Shown: positions 14,009 to 23,403, numbered from the stretch's first letter. The stretch: DNA of 32,714 bases from Candidatus Ornithomonoglobus intestinigallinarum (GCA_018715365.1 DVLU01000020.1:1-32714); one strand, 5' to 3'. Translations and numbers: made by a program. The notes: a model not told the origin generated them from the sequence alone.

Positions 14009-15898
14009 TCATATAATTTTATATAACCTGTTTGCTCCCGAGGAATATATACATTCAAATTCCGAAAGCGACGACTGCGGCAGGAAATCGGACGTTTTTG
14101 TGTATATGTACGATATTCCGCGCTCCGTGCAGAAGTCCTTCAATTCTTCTCCCGAAGCCGTTTTCAGCGCTTCAAGCTCGGCTTCGCGCTCCGCGTATTC
14201 ATCGGTAAAGCCGTGGAAATAAACATAAAGCGACGAGCCGACGTAAACGGTCCTTCCCGCAAGCGTAACCACCGGATTTAAATGGTCCGTGTCGGTCAGG
14301 ACAACGGCGTCGGGCGGCACGTTTTCTTTTATATATTCCGCCGTTTCGATCGCATTTTCATCAAACGTCTGATACATTCCGCCCGAAACGTATTCCCTTC
14401 CTATTGTGAGCGCGCCCGAAAGCGTGAACGACAGTATAACAAGCGCCGCAAAGTACGGCCGCCATTTTATGCCCTTCAGCCGCTCATATAAATTAACGGC
14501 AAAATCGCTCACAATTATAAGCGTTATCATATACGTTATGTAAAAAAGCTTGTTGTTGTCGTATTCGTTCGGCTGGAACTGTATAAATTCGGCAAGCGCA
14601 AATATTGCCGCGCCGGCGATAAAGAGCTTCTTTTGATTTTTTTCGGCGTTTATAAACGCAGGTATCGCAAGCAGGAACGCCATGCCCCAGTTTTTTATAT
14701 AAAACCACAAATACGGATCGTTTTGATTTACCCAGTTGAAACGGAAATTCAAAAACGAGCTGTTGCCCGACGTTTGCGAAAACGTCCAGAATATCAGCTG
14801 CGGCATGGCGAGTATAAGCGCCGCCGCGCCGTAGAATACCCAGTTTACAATATACGCCTTTTTGTCCTTTTCCTCATACAGGTATGCGAAGAACATGACG
14901 GCGCTTATTATTCCGAGCGCCAAAAACGAATGAGTGTGTATCATCGGCATACAGCCGGCAATTATGCCGAGCGTTATAAAAAGCTTTCCCGAGCGCGTTT
15001 TTAACGCGTCAAGCAGCAAATAAATGCACGGCAGTATCATACACCAGCCCGCCATTGTCGTGCGCTGAGGTATTATCATATCGCATATGGTGTTTGACCA
15101 GCGAATGTTCATTTCGTTGTAGTTTGTAGGCGTATGGTAATAGTCGGTAAATATTTTCGTAAACGCTGCGGGGTCTGCCTTTGCGCCTTCAAAAAAGTAC
15201 GCAAACCCAAAGCCGCCGTTTATGAAAAAGAATATCACAGCAAGAACGGACGCACTCTTTTTGCCGGTTATCCTGTAGGCGGTGATGTAAAAGCCGCCTA
15301 CAAGCAAAAGTGATATTATATAGCTCGGTATAAGGACAGCCCATCTGAGCGGCGTTCCGAACAGGTAAAGGCTTGATGAGAGCATATCGATAAAGAACGG
15401 GTAATTAAGCCGTTCGCCCGAAAGGAACGCGTAATCGGGCGGGAATTTTCCCTGCTCCGCAATGCTTGTCACAAACCCGAGGTGCATCTGAAGGTCGCCG
15501 TAGGTGCACTGGCCGCTTGCAGCTCCTCCGCCCTCGTACGGCGTTAATATGTGATTTGTCATAAGCACCCAAATGATAAGCGATACGGGAAGTATAAGGC
15601 AGATAAATATTTTCATATCCATTGTTTCTTCGCCGCATTTTGTGACGGAAAATAATTTTTCGCGTCTGCGAAGCTTTATTGCCGCATACGGAACGGCGGC
15701 AATGACGATAAGCGCGATATGCGCCGCATACGAAAACCCGAATATAAGCGCAAACGGCACAAGCCCCGCCATCATTATAAGGCTTCCGAATATGCCGCCC
15801 ATCCAGGCTCTTGTAAATATATCCTTTTCCTTGAAAAGCTCGTTTGCATATAAAAAGCCGATAAAAAGGAAATATAAATATATGAGCACGCCGAGCAT
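14009..15898 (-). CDS. Polytopic membrane protein, GT-C glycosyltransferase-like
   Basis: 629 residues with about a dozen hydrophobic segments in the first ~500 residues and a soluble C-terminal domain. After the third or fourth segment a large loop contains CTYGDLQMHLGFVTSIAE and GERLNYPFFIDMLSSSLY, which resembles the first extracytoplasmic loop of GT-C lipid-phosphate-sugar transferases, where an acidic residue is catalytic. The C-terminal part, with PPDAVVLTDTDHLNPVVTLA and GRTVYVGSS, resembles the small globular domain at the end of such proteins. It would act at the membrane on a lipid-linked sugar to glycosylate a surface polymer or protein; this is family-level inference. The ATG at 15898 has AAAGGAGG upstream on this strand. 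It is the last gene of the minus-strand cluster. Confidence 0.72.
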   Translation of the reverse strand: MLGVLIYLYFLFIGFLYANELFKEKDIFTRAWMGGIFGSLIMMAGLVPFALIFGFSYAAHIALIVIAAVPYAAIKLRRREKLFSVTKCGEETMDMKIFICLILPVSLIIWVLMTNHILTPYEGGGAASGQCTYGDLQMHLGFVTSIAEQGKFPPDYAFLSGERLNYPFFIDMLSSSLYLFGTPLRWAVLIPSYIISLLLVGGFYITAYRITGKKSASVLAVIFFFINGGFGFAYFFEGAKADPAAFTKIFTDYYHTPTNYNEMNIRWSNTICDMIIPQRTTMAGWCMILPCIYLLLDALKTRSGKLFITLGIIAGCMPMIHTHSFLALGIISAVMFFAYLYEEKDKKAYIVNWVFYGAAALILAMPQLIFWTFSQTSGNSSFLNFRFNWVNQNDPYLWFYIKNWGMAFLLAIPAFINAEKNQKKLFIAGAAIFALAEFIQFQPNEYDNNKLFYITYMITLIIVSDFAVNLYERLKGIKWRPYFAALVILSFTLSGALTIGREYVSGGMYQTFDENAIETAEYIKENVPPDAVVLTDTDHLNPVVTLAGRTVYVGSSLYVYFHGFTDEYAEREAELEALKTASGEELKDFCTERGISYIYTKTSDFLPQSSLSEFECIYSSGANRLYKII

Positions 15899-15927
15899 AA
15901 AAAAATCCTCCTTTAATGCTATATGAA

Positions 15928-15956
15928 CAGGCAGCCGTGCGTTTTGCGGCTGCCTG
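15928..15956 (-). terminator. Hairpin after the lipoprotein gene
   Basis: CAGGCAGCCG (15928-15937) pairs perfectly with CGGCTGCCTG (15947-15956) around a 9-base loop. It lies just after the stop of the lipoprotein gene on the minus strand. The downstream T-tract is weak, so termination may be partial. Confidence 0.6.
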
Positions 15957-15976
15957 CCAATGTTTTCGGTTATGTG

Positions 15977-16543
15977 TTATTCGCCGAGCGCCGCTTTAAT
16001 ATCGGCCTCCATTTTTGATTTGTCGTCCACCTTAAATTCAAACGCCGAAATGTCGTTTGACGTGTTAAGCATTATAAGCACGGGCGTCTGTCCCTCAACG
16101 GGGAAGTTTTCCTTTGCTTCGGTATCAACGTCAATATCCCTTAAATCGAATTTCACTCTGTCGCCGTAGCTTTCCTGCAGTTCCGTTACAGCCTGCATTG
16201 CTTTGTCGTAATTGCTGTCGCTTGTCGAATAGAAGAACATAAACGTTGGAGTAACCTGCTCCCGAGAGCTTTGTTCGGACGCTTCGCCGCCGCCGTTTTC
16301 CGATGCTGCCGCGCTGTCGCCGGCATTTTCGCCCGACGGCGCATTGCTGTTTTCACTGCCGCCGTTTTCGGGCGCGCTTGTGTTTTCGGTATTTTCCGCG
16401 CCGCTCTCGGCCGTCGCTTCGGCCGTTGACACCGGATTGCCGTTTCCGTCAACGAGCGCGGAACCGCCGCCGTCCTTGCCGCAGGAGGCAAGCGAAAGCG
16501 CAAGCGCGGCGATTGACGCAAATATAATTATTTTCTTTATCAT
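15977..16543 (-). CDS. Lipoprotein with thioredoxin-like fold lacking CxxC
   Basis: 188 residues from ATG at 16541-16543 (GAGAGGAAG about 10 bases upstream on this strand). The N-terminus is a lipoprotein signal with lipobox LASC (MIKKIIIFASIAALALSLAS-C). About 70 residues of Gly/Ser/Asn/Glu/Ala low-complexity linker follow, then a thioredoxin-like domain: TPTFMFFYSTSDSNYDKAM, VKFDLRDIDVDTEAKENF, and GQTPVLIML, which fits the cis-proline loop. The spot where a CxxC would sit reads STSDSN, so it should not be redox active. The surface-anchored protein may bind a ligand or partner rather than exchange disulfides. It is 24 bases downstream of trmFO and probably co-transcribed. No specific function is recognised. 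Confidence 0.8.
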   Translation of the reverse strand: MIKKIIIFASIAALALSLASCGKDGGGSALVDGNGNPVSTAEATAESGAENTENTSAPENGGSENSNAPSGENAGDSAAASENGGGEASEQSSREQVTPTFMFFYSTSDSNYDKAMQAVTELQESYGDRVKFDLRDIDVDTEAKENFPVEGQTPVLIMLNTSNDISAFEFKVDDKSKMEADIKAALGE

Positions 16544-16567
16544 GATATATCTTCCTCTCAAAAAATA

Positions 16568-17878
16568 TTATTTTAAATTATCAAGCTCCGACTTTAACGT
16601 ATTGAGCGCGCGCTCCGCAATTTTTGAGTAGCGCTCCGATTTCTTTTTTATGCGCACGTCAAGCCCTTCTATTATTCCGAAGTTGGCGTTCATCGGCTGG
16701 AAATTTTCGTTCGGAGTGCAGATGTACAGCGGCAGCGCGCCTATGCACGTTTTTGCGTCGGGCTCGAGCATTTCAAGGCCTTTTATGGCGCGCGCCGCAT
16801 TAAACCCGGCAAGTATGCCGCTTGACGCGCTCTCAACGTAGCCCTCAACGCCCGTTATCTGACCGGCAAAAAACACCTTGGGATGCTTTTTTAACCTGTA
16901 GTATTTATCGAGCAGCGCGGGGGAGTTTATGTAGGTGTTACGGTGCATAACGCCGTAACGCACAAATTCCGCGTTTTCAAGACCCGGTATCATTGAAAAT
17001 ACGCGCTTTTGCTCGCCCCATTTAAGGTTTGTCTGAAAGCCGACGAGATTATAGAGCGTCCCGTCCGAATTATCCTGACGAAGCTGCACAACGGCGTATG
17101 CGTCGTCCTTTCCCGTTGCGGGATTTATAAGCCCGACGGGCTTGAGCGGTCCGAACGTCAGCGTTTGCGGACCGCGCTTTGCCATGACCTCAACGGGCAT
17201 ACAGCCCTCAAAAACGTTTTGCCTGTCAAATTCGTGAAGCGGAGCCGTTTCGGCGCTTATAAGGGCTTCGTAAAATGCGGTGTATTCGTCCTTTGTCATC
17301 GGGCAGTTTATATAATCCGCCGTGCCGTGTCCGTAGCGCGCGGCTTTAAAGACCTTTGATTTATCGATGCTTTCCTCCGTTACGATGGGAGCGGCCGCAT
17401 CGTAAAAATACAGCCCGCCGCTTCCTGTAAGCTCGGCTATGCTTTTTGAAAGCGCGTCCGATGTAAGCGGGCCTGTTGCGATTATTGTACAGCTGTCGGG
17501 GTCTATCGATGTGACCTCCTCGTTTATAACGGTTATAAGCGGGTTTGAGCGTATTTTTTCCGTAATAAAATCGGAAAATTTATCGCGGTCTACGGCAAGC
17601 GCGCCGCCGGCCGGTACGCGGCAAACGTCCGCTGCCCGCATCATAAGCGAGTCGAAAAGCCGCATTTCCGCCTTTAAAAGCCCGCAGGCGTTTTCAACGC
17701 GTTCGGCCTTCAGAGAGTTTGAGCAAACAAGCTCCGCAAAGCCGTTTCTTGAATGGGCGGGCGAAAATTTTTTCGGCTTCATTTCAAAAAGCTTTACCGG
17801 TATCCCGGCTTTTGCAAGCTGCCATGCGGCTTCGCATCCCGCAAGCCCCGCGCCTATAACATTAACGGGTAAGACCAT
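16568..17878 (-). CDS. trmFO: TrmFO, folate-dependent tRNA (uracil-54) methyltransferase
   Basis: 436 residues, full length. The FAD-binding motif [20 protein letters not shown] is at the N-terminus, followed by the family signature [33 protein letters not shown] and [12 protein letters not shown]. Later motifs [38 protein letters not shown] and [19 protein letters not shown] are as in TrmFO. The enzyme uses methylenetetrahydrofolate and FADH2 to make ribothymidine at position 54 of tRNAs, in place of the SAM-dependent TrmA. Its start lies 3 bases after the topA stop; topA-trmFO adjacency is common in Firmicutes. The family-level call is certain. Confidence 0.97.
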   Translation of the reverse strand: MVLPVNVIGAGLAGCEAAWQLAKAGIPVKLFEMKPKKFSPAHSRNGFAELVCSNSLKAERVENACGLLKAEMRLFDSLMMRAADVCRVPAGGALAVDRDKFSDFITEKIRSNPLITVINEEVTSIDPDSCTIIATGPLTSDALSKSIAELTGSGGLYFYDAAAPIVTEESIDKSKVFKAARYGHGTADYINCPMTKDEYTAFYEALISAETAPLHEFDRQNVFEGCMPVEVMAKRGPQTLTFGPLKPVGLINPATGKDDAYAVVQLRQDNSDGTLYNLVGFQTNLKWGEQKRVFSMIPGLENAEFVRYGVMHRNTYINSPALLDKYYRLKKHPKVFFAGQITGVEGYVESASSGILAGFNAARAIKGLEMLEPDAKTCIGALPLYICTPNENFQPMNANFGIIEGLDVRIKKKSERYSKIAERALNTLKSELDNLK

Positions 17879-17881
17879 CTG

Positions 17882-19957
17882 TTATAATTTCCTTTCGTAA
17901 TTGCAGTTTTCATTCCAGCAGAATATCTTTTTGGAGCGGCCGTTTTTCCTGAGCAAAAGACCGCCGCACTTGGGGCACTTTTCGTCCTTTACGGGAGCGT
18001 CCCACGCCATAAAGTCGCATTTCGGAGAATGTTCACAGCCGTAATACGTTTTGCCGCGCCTTGATTTTTTGACAAGTATCTCCCCGCCGCACTTGGGGCA
18101 CATCACGCCCGTTCCCGTGCGTATCGCCTTTGTGTTTTTACATTCGGGATACCCGGGGCATGCGAGGAATTTTCCGAATTTTGAAAGCTTGTAAACCATT
18201 TTGCGTCCGCATTTTTCGCATATTACGTCCGATTCCTCGTCTTTTATCTTTATCTTTTCTATGCGCTTTGACGCTTCCTCGAGATTTTTTTCAAACGGCG
18301 GGTAAAATTCGTTCAGCACGCTTACCCATTCGGTTTTGCCTTCCTCAATATCGTCAAGCTCGCCTTCCATTTCGGCAGTGAAATCAACGTCGACTATGTC
18401 CTTGAAATTATTTTTCATAATATCGGTCGTGACCATGCCGAGCTCCGTCGGGATAAGCTGCTTTTTGTTTCTCACAACATATCCGCGCGAAACGATAGTC
18501 GAAATTGTCGGCGCATACGTCGACGGCCTGCCTATTCCGTTTTCCTCAAGCTCCTTTATGAGCGTCGCGTCGCTGTAGCGTGCCGGCGGCTGCGTAAAGT
18601 GCTGTGCGGAGGAAATATCAACGAGCTCCGTTTTCTGATGCTCCTCAAGCTTCGGGAGCATTTTGTCCTTTTCCTCCTTCGTGTCGCTGCCTTCTATATA
18701 AACTGCCATATATCCCTTAAAGCGCAGCCGTCTGCCTGCCGCCTTAAAAGTATGGCTGCCCGCGTCTATAACGGCGTTTACCGTATCATATACGGCGCTT
18801 TCCATCTGCGACGCGGCAAAGCGCGCCCAAATAAGCTTGTAAAGCTTATACTGGTCATTTGTAAGCTTATCCTTAATGTCGTCCGGCTTTATTTTTATTG
18901 ATGTGGGGCGTATGGCCTCGTGCGCGTCCTGAGCGTTTTTGCGCGTTTTGTAGCGGCGCTGATGAACGTATTCGCTGCCGTATGCGTCCTTTAAAAAATC
19001 AACCGCTTCCGCAAGGGCGTCGTCCGCGATACGAAGCGAATCGGTACGCATATAAGTTATAAGACCTATGCTGCCTATCCTGCCGCCGAGATTAACGCCT
19101 TCATACAGCGACTGCGCCGTCTGCATCGTTTTTGCCGCCTGAAAATTAAGCTTGCGCGACGCATCCTGCTGGAGCGTGCTCGTTGTAAACGGCGGCTGCG
19201 GATTCCGCTTTTGAAGCGATTCCTTTACGGAGCTTACGATAAACCGGTTGTTTTTTGCGTCGGCAAGTATTGCCGCCGCTTCGTCGCCGTTTGACAGCTT
19301 CTTTTCTTTTCCGTTTTCGCCGAAATATTTTGCTTCGAACGTCTTTTTCGATTTCGGGTCGGAAAGCACCGCGCTTATTGTCCAGTATTCCTCCGGCGTG
19401 AAGTTTTCTATTTCCTCCTCACGGTCGCATATAAGGCGCGTGGCAACGGACTGGACGCGTCCGGCGCTCAGACCCTTCTTCACCTTTTCCCAAAGTATGG
19501 GGCTTATCTTGTAGCCGACTATCCTGTCAAGGACGCGGCGCGCCTGCTGGGCGTTCACAAGGTCCATATCTATCGGGCGCGGCTCTTTTATCGCCGCCTT
19601 TACTGCCGTTTTTGTTATTTCGTTAAACGTTACGCGGCATTTTGACGCAGGGTCTATATTAAGCGCGCGCGCAAGATGCCAGCTTATCGCTTCGCCTTCG
19701 CGGTCCGGGTCGGTTGCAAGATACACCGCGGACGACTTCGAAGCTTCTTTTTTAAGCTGTGACAAAAGCGGACCCTTGCCGCGTATCGTTATATATCTCG
19801 GCGTAAAGTCATGCTCCACGTCAACCGCGAGCTGGCTTTTGGGCAAGTCTATTATATGACCCATAGACGCCATAACGGTATAATCCTTGCCGAGATATTT
19901 CTGTATTGTTCCCGCCTTTGCGGGAGACTCAACTATTAAAAGCTTTTTTCCTGCCAT
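17882..19957 (-). CDS. topA: DNA topoisomerase I
   Basis: 691 residues, a standard type IA enzyme that relaxes negative supercoils. The Toprim domain has LLIVESPAKAGTIQKYLG and the metal motif ATDPDREGEAISWHL (about residues 81-95). The active-site tyrosine is Tyr302 in SIGLITYMRTDS. The central domain has QQARRVLDRIVGYKISPILW and the NGIGRPSTYAPTISTI motif. Three C-terminal zinc ribbons follow: CEKCGRKM...CPGYPEC, CPKCGGEI...CEHSPKC and CPKCGGLL...CWNENC. Gene order dprA-topA-trmFO is the usual Firmicute arrangement, and the genes are probably one transcript from the promoter at 21306-21334. Confidence 0.98.
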   Translation of the reverse strand: MAGKKLLIVESPAKAGTIQKYLGKDYTVMASMGHIIDLPKSQLAVDVEHDFTPRYITIRGKGPLLSQLKKEASKSSAVYLATDPDREGEAISWHLARALNIDPASKCRVTFNEITKTAVKAAIKEPRPIDMDLVNAQQARRVLDRIVGYKISPILWEKVKKGLSAGRVQSVATRLICDREEEIENFTPEEYWTISAVLSDPKSKKTFEAKYFGENGKEKKLSNGDEAAAILADAKNNRFIVSSVKESLQKRNPQPPFTTSTLQQDASRKLNFQAAKTMQTAQSLYEGVNLGGRIGSIGLITYMRTDSLRIADDALAEAVDFLKDAYGSEYVHQRRYKTRKNAQDAHEAIRPTSIKIKPDDIKDKLTNDQYKLYKLIWARFAASQMESAVYDTVNAVIDAGSHTFKAAGRRLRFKGYMAVYIEGSDTKEEKDKMLPKLEEHQKTELVDISSAQHFTQPPARYSDATLIKELEENGIGRPSTYAPTISTIVSRGYVVRNKKQLIPTELGMVTTDIMKNNFKDIVDVDFTAEMEGELDDIEEGKTEWVSVLNEFYPPFEKNLEEASKRIEKIKIKDEESDVICEKCGRKMVYKLSKFGKFLACPGYPECKNTKAIRTGTGVMCPKCGGEILVKKSRRGKTYYGCEHSPKCDFMAWDAPVKDEKCPKCGGLLLRKNGRSKKIFCWNENCNYERKL

Positions 19958-20025
19958 TTTATCCTATCCCTCTTTAAAAAATTATTATTTGCTTAAAAGC
20001 CGGTTTATTGCTTTTATTTTTGTTT

Positions 20026-21252
20026 TCAGTAGTTTAACCCGTACCTTCCGTCGGGTGTTCTGACGATGATCCCCATCGTTTCCATCATTGTAAGAGCCGT
20101 CCCGAGCGATCCCGCATCGCCGCCGAGCATCGTTTCAAGCTCGTCGGGGAACAGTGAGCCCGTGCCTATGGTTTTTATTATCAGCCTTTGCAGCTCGTTT
20201 GACGCGCGCTCGTTAAGCTGTTTTATCGACGCGGCTATCGACGCCTCCATTGACGCATTCGGCGCGGCGGACGGTGCGCCAGTCTTGGGCTTTAACGTGC
20301 CGGACTTGGGCTTCGGCGCGGCAGTATGAACCGTTTCGCGCCGCCTTTGCGCGGATTTGCCCTTGACGGCTGACGGAGCGTAGCCGAATTCCGATAAAAT
20401 ATCATCGGCCGTCGTAACAAGCTTTGCTCCCGACTGAATAAGATAATTTGCCCCGTCCATAAGCTGGCCGTGTGCGTTTGCGGCGCCTATGTCGCGCGGC
20501 ACGGCAAAAACGTCCCTGTTGTATTCGAGCGCGCAGTTTGCCGTTATAAGCGAACCGCTGTTGCGCGAGCCCTCCGCAACGAGCACGCCGCGCGAAAGCC
20601 CAGCGATTATGCGGTTTCTCTGCGGAAACGCGCCGCGGTGCAGCGGTGCGCCGGGCGGATATTCCGAGATTACAAGCCCGTTTTTCATTACGGCTTCGTA
20701 AAGCTGGCGGTTTGACGCGGGGTATACTTTGTCTATGCTGCAGCCGAGCACGCCTATCGTCCTTCCGCCGGCGTTTATTGCGGCTTTCATCGCAATGCTG
20801 TCTATGCCCATGGCAAGGCCGCTCACAATAACAACGTTGCGCCGCGCAAGGTCGGAGGCTATTTTTGCGGCGGCTTCGGCGCCGTAATCGGTGTTTGTGC
20901 GCGTTCCGACAATGCCTATCGCAAACATATCGTCCAAAAGCGGCATTTGCCCGCGCACGTATAAAACATACGGTATCGGATGTATGTTTTTTAAGCATGA
21001 CGGATAATACCGGCTGCTGTAGGTCAGTATCCTTGCCCCGCAGGCGCAGATGCGGTTATACAGCTGCTCCGCCGCGTCAAAGCGCTTGTCGCGCAGACCC
21101 GCGGCAACATTTTCCTTTATGCCGGCGGCCTTGTAGCTTTTTGCCGCGTATATTTCCTCGATGCTGCCGTATATTTTAAGAAGCGCTGCCGTATTTTGCG
21201 GCGTTATTCCTTGCTTTGAAACAAGCCACAGCCATTTTATTGTACTTGACAT
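20026..21252 (-). CDS. dprA: DNA-processing protein DprA
   Basis: 408 residues. The extended Rossmann fold of DprA is clear: FAIGIVGTRTNTDYGAEAA, VVIVSGLAMGIDSIAMKAAI, GGRTIGVLGCSIDKVYPASN, GLVISEYPPGAPLHRGAFPQ with RNRIIAGLSRGVLVAEG. An N-terminal helical region (residues 1-80) precedes it. An alanine/lysine/proline linker at about 305-335 and a C-terminal winged-helix (LFPDELETMLGGDAGSLGTA) follow. DprA loads RecA onto incoming single-stranded DNA during transformation; in many clostridia it is present without proven competence. The start ATG at 21250-21252 has GGGAG upstream. The promoter (21306-21334) overlaps the end of the preceding methyltransferase gene. Confidence 0.96.
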   Translation of the reverse strand: MSSTIKWLWLVSKQGITPQNTAALLKIYGSIEEIYAAKSYKAAGIKENVAAGLRDKRFDAAEQLYNRICACGARILTYSSRYYPSCLKNIHPIPYVLYVRGQMPLLDDMFAIGIVGTRTNTDYGAEAAAKIASDLARRNVVIVSGLAMGIDSIAMKAAINAGGRTIGVLGCSIDKVYPASNRQLYEAVMKNGLVISEYPPGAPLHRGAFPQRNRIIAGLSRGVLVAEGSRNSGSLITANCALEYNRDVFAVPRDIGAANAHGQLMDGANYLIQSGAKLVTTADDILSEFGYAPSAVKGKSAQRRRETVHTAAPKPKSGTLKPKTGAPSAAPNASMEASIAASIKQLNERASNELQRLIIKTIGTGSLFPDELETMLGGDAGSLGTALTMMETMGIIVRTPDGRYGLNY

Positions 21253-21305
21253 AATGTTTTCTCCCGTTATTGTGAAAAGACGCTTTGCGTAACCGTATAT
21301 ATTTC

Positions 21306-21334
21306 ACGATACTACAAAATCATAAAATTGTCAA
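21306..21334 (-). promoter_or_regulatory. Promoter of dprA-topA-trmFO
   Basis: On the minus strand: consensus TTGACA (21329-21334), a 17-base spacer and TATCGT (21306-21311), about 54 bases before the dprA start. The -35 box overlaps the stop codon of the upstream SpoU-type methyltransferase gene. Confidence 0.75.
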
Positions 21335-22101
21335 GACCTATTTCTTACAATTTCATAAAGAAGTATACCTGCGGCAACGGAAACGTTAAGCGATTCGGCG
21401 CTGCCGAGTATCGGAATTTTAACGGGCGAGCAGTATTTCAGCACCTCGTGCGATATGCCGTCGGCTTCGTTTCCGACAACTATAACGCACGGCTTTTTGT
21501 AATCCGCCTCTCTGTAATCGACGGTGTTTTCGGAAAGCGCGCCGCCTATTACGGAAAATCCGAGGCCGGCGAATTTTTCGAATACGGCGTATTCCGCGTT
21601 TCTTATTATGTTCTCCGAAAAAAACGAACCCATGCTCGAGCGCACCGTTTTCGGGTTATAGGGGTCAACGCAGCCGCGCGACAGCAGCACCGTATCGAGC
21701 CCCGCGGCGTCGGCCGTGCGGATTATTGTTCCGAGGTTTCCCGGGTCCTTTATGTTGTCGCAGTATATATAATCCTTTGACGTATCGGGCTCAAACGGCG
21801 GCGTGTCCTTCATCTTTATAACGGCAAGTATGCCCTGGGGCGCTTCCGTATCGCAGAGCTTTTCAAAAAGCCTGTCGCTCATTTTAAGGATATGCGCGCC
21901 GTTGGGATATTCAAAGCCGTGCGATGAAAAAAACGTTTCGCTGACGGCTATCCTGTCAATATCGGCTCCCGCCTTTATCGCGTCGTGCACCGATTTTATG
22001 CCTTCAACCGCAAATTCGCGCCGCTTCAGACGGTCCTTTTTCCGCGAAAGCGATTGTATCGTTTTGTATCTCGGGTTTGAGGGGGAGGTTATCTCTATCA
22101 T
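21331..22101 (-). CDS. SpoU/TrmH-family RNA 2'-O-methyltransferase
   Basis: 256 residues. The N-terminal substrate-binding domain starts MIEITSPSNPRYKTIQSLSR with REFAVEGIKSVHDAI, as in YsgA/RlmB-like proteins. The C-terminal SPOUT domain has the three knot motifs: NIKDPGNLGTIIRTADAAGL, CVIVVGNEADGIS and VKIPILGSAESLNVSVAAG. It probably methylates a ribose of 23S rRNA (or tRNA) using SAM; the precise target is unknown. ATG at 22099-22101 is preferred over an in-frame TTG six codons upstream, because GGAGAAAAG lies inside that extension. Its promoter is at 22143-22171. Confidence 0.93.
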   Translation of the reverse strand: MIEITSPSNPRYKTIQSLSRKKDRLKRREFAVEGIKSVHDAIKAGADIDRIAVSETFFSSHGFEYPNGAHILKMSDRLFEKLCDTEAPQGILAVIKMKDTPPFEPDTSKDYIYCDNIKDPGNLGTIIRTADAAGLDTVLLSRGCVDPYNPKTVRSSMGSFFSENIIRNAEYAVFEKFAGLGFSVIGGALSENTVDYREADYKKPCVIVVGNEADGISHEVLKYCSPVKIPILGSAESLNVSVAAGILLYEIVRNRS

Positions 22102-22142
22102 GCTGTATCTTTTCTCCAATCTTTTTTAGTCGGTTTCTTCAT

Positions 22143-22171
22143 ATTATATATGTCTTTTGCAAAATAATCAA
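22143..22171 (-). promoter_or_regulatory. Promoter of the SpoU-type methyltransferase gene
   Basis: On the minus strand: TTGATT (22166-22171), a 17-base spacer and TATAAT (22143-22148), about 42 bases before the ATG. Confidence 0.8.
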
Positions 22172-22275
22172 TAGTATTCACGTATTTTTTTAAAAAACAT
22201 AATATAGCATAGGAAAAAACAAAAACAGGAAAGAACAAAAATAAGTTTTAAAATAAGTTTAAGGAAGGGAAAGCT

Positions 22276-23061
22276 ATGAGCAGTATTATATTTGCGCTGT
22301 CGCTGACGCTTATGGCGGGAGCGTCCACGGGCATAGGCGGCGTAATGTCGCTTTTTGCGAAAAAGACAAACACGCGCTTCCTTGCGGCGTCTCTCGGTTT
22401 CAGCGCGGGAGTTATGATATACGTTTCGATGGTTGAAATATTTATGAAATCGCGCGACTACCTCACCGCCTGTGCGGGAGCGCGCACGGGCTGCGTTATT
22501 GCGGCATTATCGTTTTTTGCGGGCATGATTTTCATAGGCGTTATAGATTTTCTCGTGCCGTCCGCCGAAGGAGACATAGGAAATCTGAGAGCCGGGGAAA
22601 AACGTGAAATGCGCCTAAGCCGTATGGGCATTATGACGGCGCTTGCCATAGGGATACATAATTTCCCGGAAGGGCTTGCAACGTTCACGTCGGCGCTCAA
22701 GGAGCCGCAGCTCGGCGTTGCGATAGCCGCGGCAATAGCGATACATAATATCCCCGAGGGCATAGCAACGGCCGTGCCGATATATTTTTCCACAGGCAGC
22801 AAGAAAAAGGCGTTTTGGGTATCGCTGCTTTCCGGTATGGCGGAGCCCGTGGGGGCCGTTATGGGATATATGCTTTTAAGAAACTTTTTTAATGATTTTA
22901 CTTTCGGGATACTTTTCGGGGCCGTTGCCGGGATAATGGTGTTTATATCGGTTGAGGAGCTCCTGCCCACGGCGCGCGAATACGAAAAAAGCAAGGCCAC
23001 AATAATAGGTTTTTCCGCGGGCATGGCGGTTATAGCCGCAAGCCTTCTGCTTTTTATGTAG
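22276..23061 (+). CDS. zupT: ZIP-family metal transporter (ZupT-like)
   Basis: 261 residues with about eight membrane segments. The two metal-site signatures of the ZIP family are complete: HNFPEGLATF in one helix and HNIPEGIATAVPIYF in the next, plus a SVEELLPTA near the C-terminus. Length and motifs match bacterial ZupT, an importer of Zn2+ and other divalent metals. A short cytoplasmic loop with charged residues (AEGDIGNLRAGEKREMRLSR) separates the third and fourth helices. AAGGAAGGG precedes the ATG by about 8 bases. No clear Zur-type palindrome is visible upstream. It is a monocistronic unit followed by its own terminator. Confidence 0.94.
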   Translation: MSSIIFALSLTLMAGASTGIGGVMSLFAKKTNTRFLAASLGFSAGVMIYVSMVEIFMKSRDYLTACAGARTGCVIAALSFFAGMIFIGVIDFLVPSAEGDIGNLRAGEKREMRLSRMGIMTALAIGIHNFPEGLATFTSALKEPQLGVAIAAAIAIHNIPEGIATAVPIYFSTGSKKKAFWVSLLSGMAEPVGAVMGYMLLRNFFNDFTFGILFGAVAGIMVFISVEELLPTAREYEKSKATIIGFSAGMAVIAASLLLFM

Positions 23062-23066
23062 AAAGC

Positions 23067-23093
23067 AAAAAACGCCCGTTAAGGCGCTTTTTT
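23067..23093 (+). terminator. Intrinsic terminator after zupT
   Basis: AAAAAACGCC (23067-23076), loop CGTTAA, GGCG, one bulged C and TTTTTT (23088-23093) form a stem with a T-tract just after the zupT stop codon. Confidence 0.7.
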
Positions 23094-23297
23094 AAATATT
23101 ATTAAAAGAGAGAGATGTTAAAGATTTTCTTTAACAACGCTATTGTAACACCAAAACGCTGTTTCGTAAATATAATTATTTCGCATATGTATGATAAATT
23201 TTCACAAGATTTATCCAAATAAAGCACACCAAACCCACATATTTGTATTTTGCCGAAAACAAAACGCGCAAAAACTCACAAAGACACGTTTTAAGGG

Positions 23298-23326
23298 TTG
23301 TATTTTTGAAAATAACATGGTAAAAT
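23298..23326 (+). promoter_or_regulatory. Promoter of the DUF5662 gene
   Basis: TTGTAT (23298-23303), a 17-base spacer and TAAAAT (23321-23326), followed by a small leader hairpin and the start codon about 78 bases downstream. Confidence 0.65.
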
Positions 23327-23403
23327 AAATAATACATTCGGACTGTGTCCGAAAAAATCATAAGCAATGACTTGATTTTTATTTGATTAAGGTAGTGACA
23401 TAT

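Larger units (their letters stand above)
23062..23403. other. AT-rich intergenic region
   Basis: This 342-base gap has no gene. It contains the zupT terminator, a perfect GTTAAAGA/TCTTTAAC palindrome (23117-23135) that could be an operator, the promoter at 23298-23326 and a 7-bp TTCGGAC/GTCCGAA hairpin (23337-23353) in the leader of the next gene. The middle (23136-23295) shows nothing recognisable. Confidence 0.65.

Noticed and set aside
14009-14491. Several long plus-strand frames opposite the GT-C-like gene, and similar ones opposite topA, dprA and htpG
   Set aside because: They lack ribosome sites and have composition typical of antisense shadows of real genes.
23117-23135. GTTAAAGA/TCTTTAAC palindrome as a terminator or metal-regulator box
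   Set aside because: It is AT-rich with only 8 bp and a 3-base loop, and does not match a Zur or Fur box; kept only as a possible operator.
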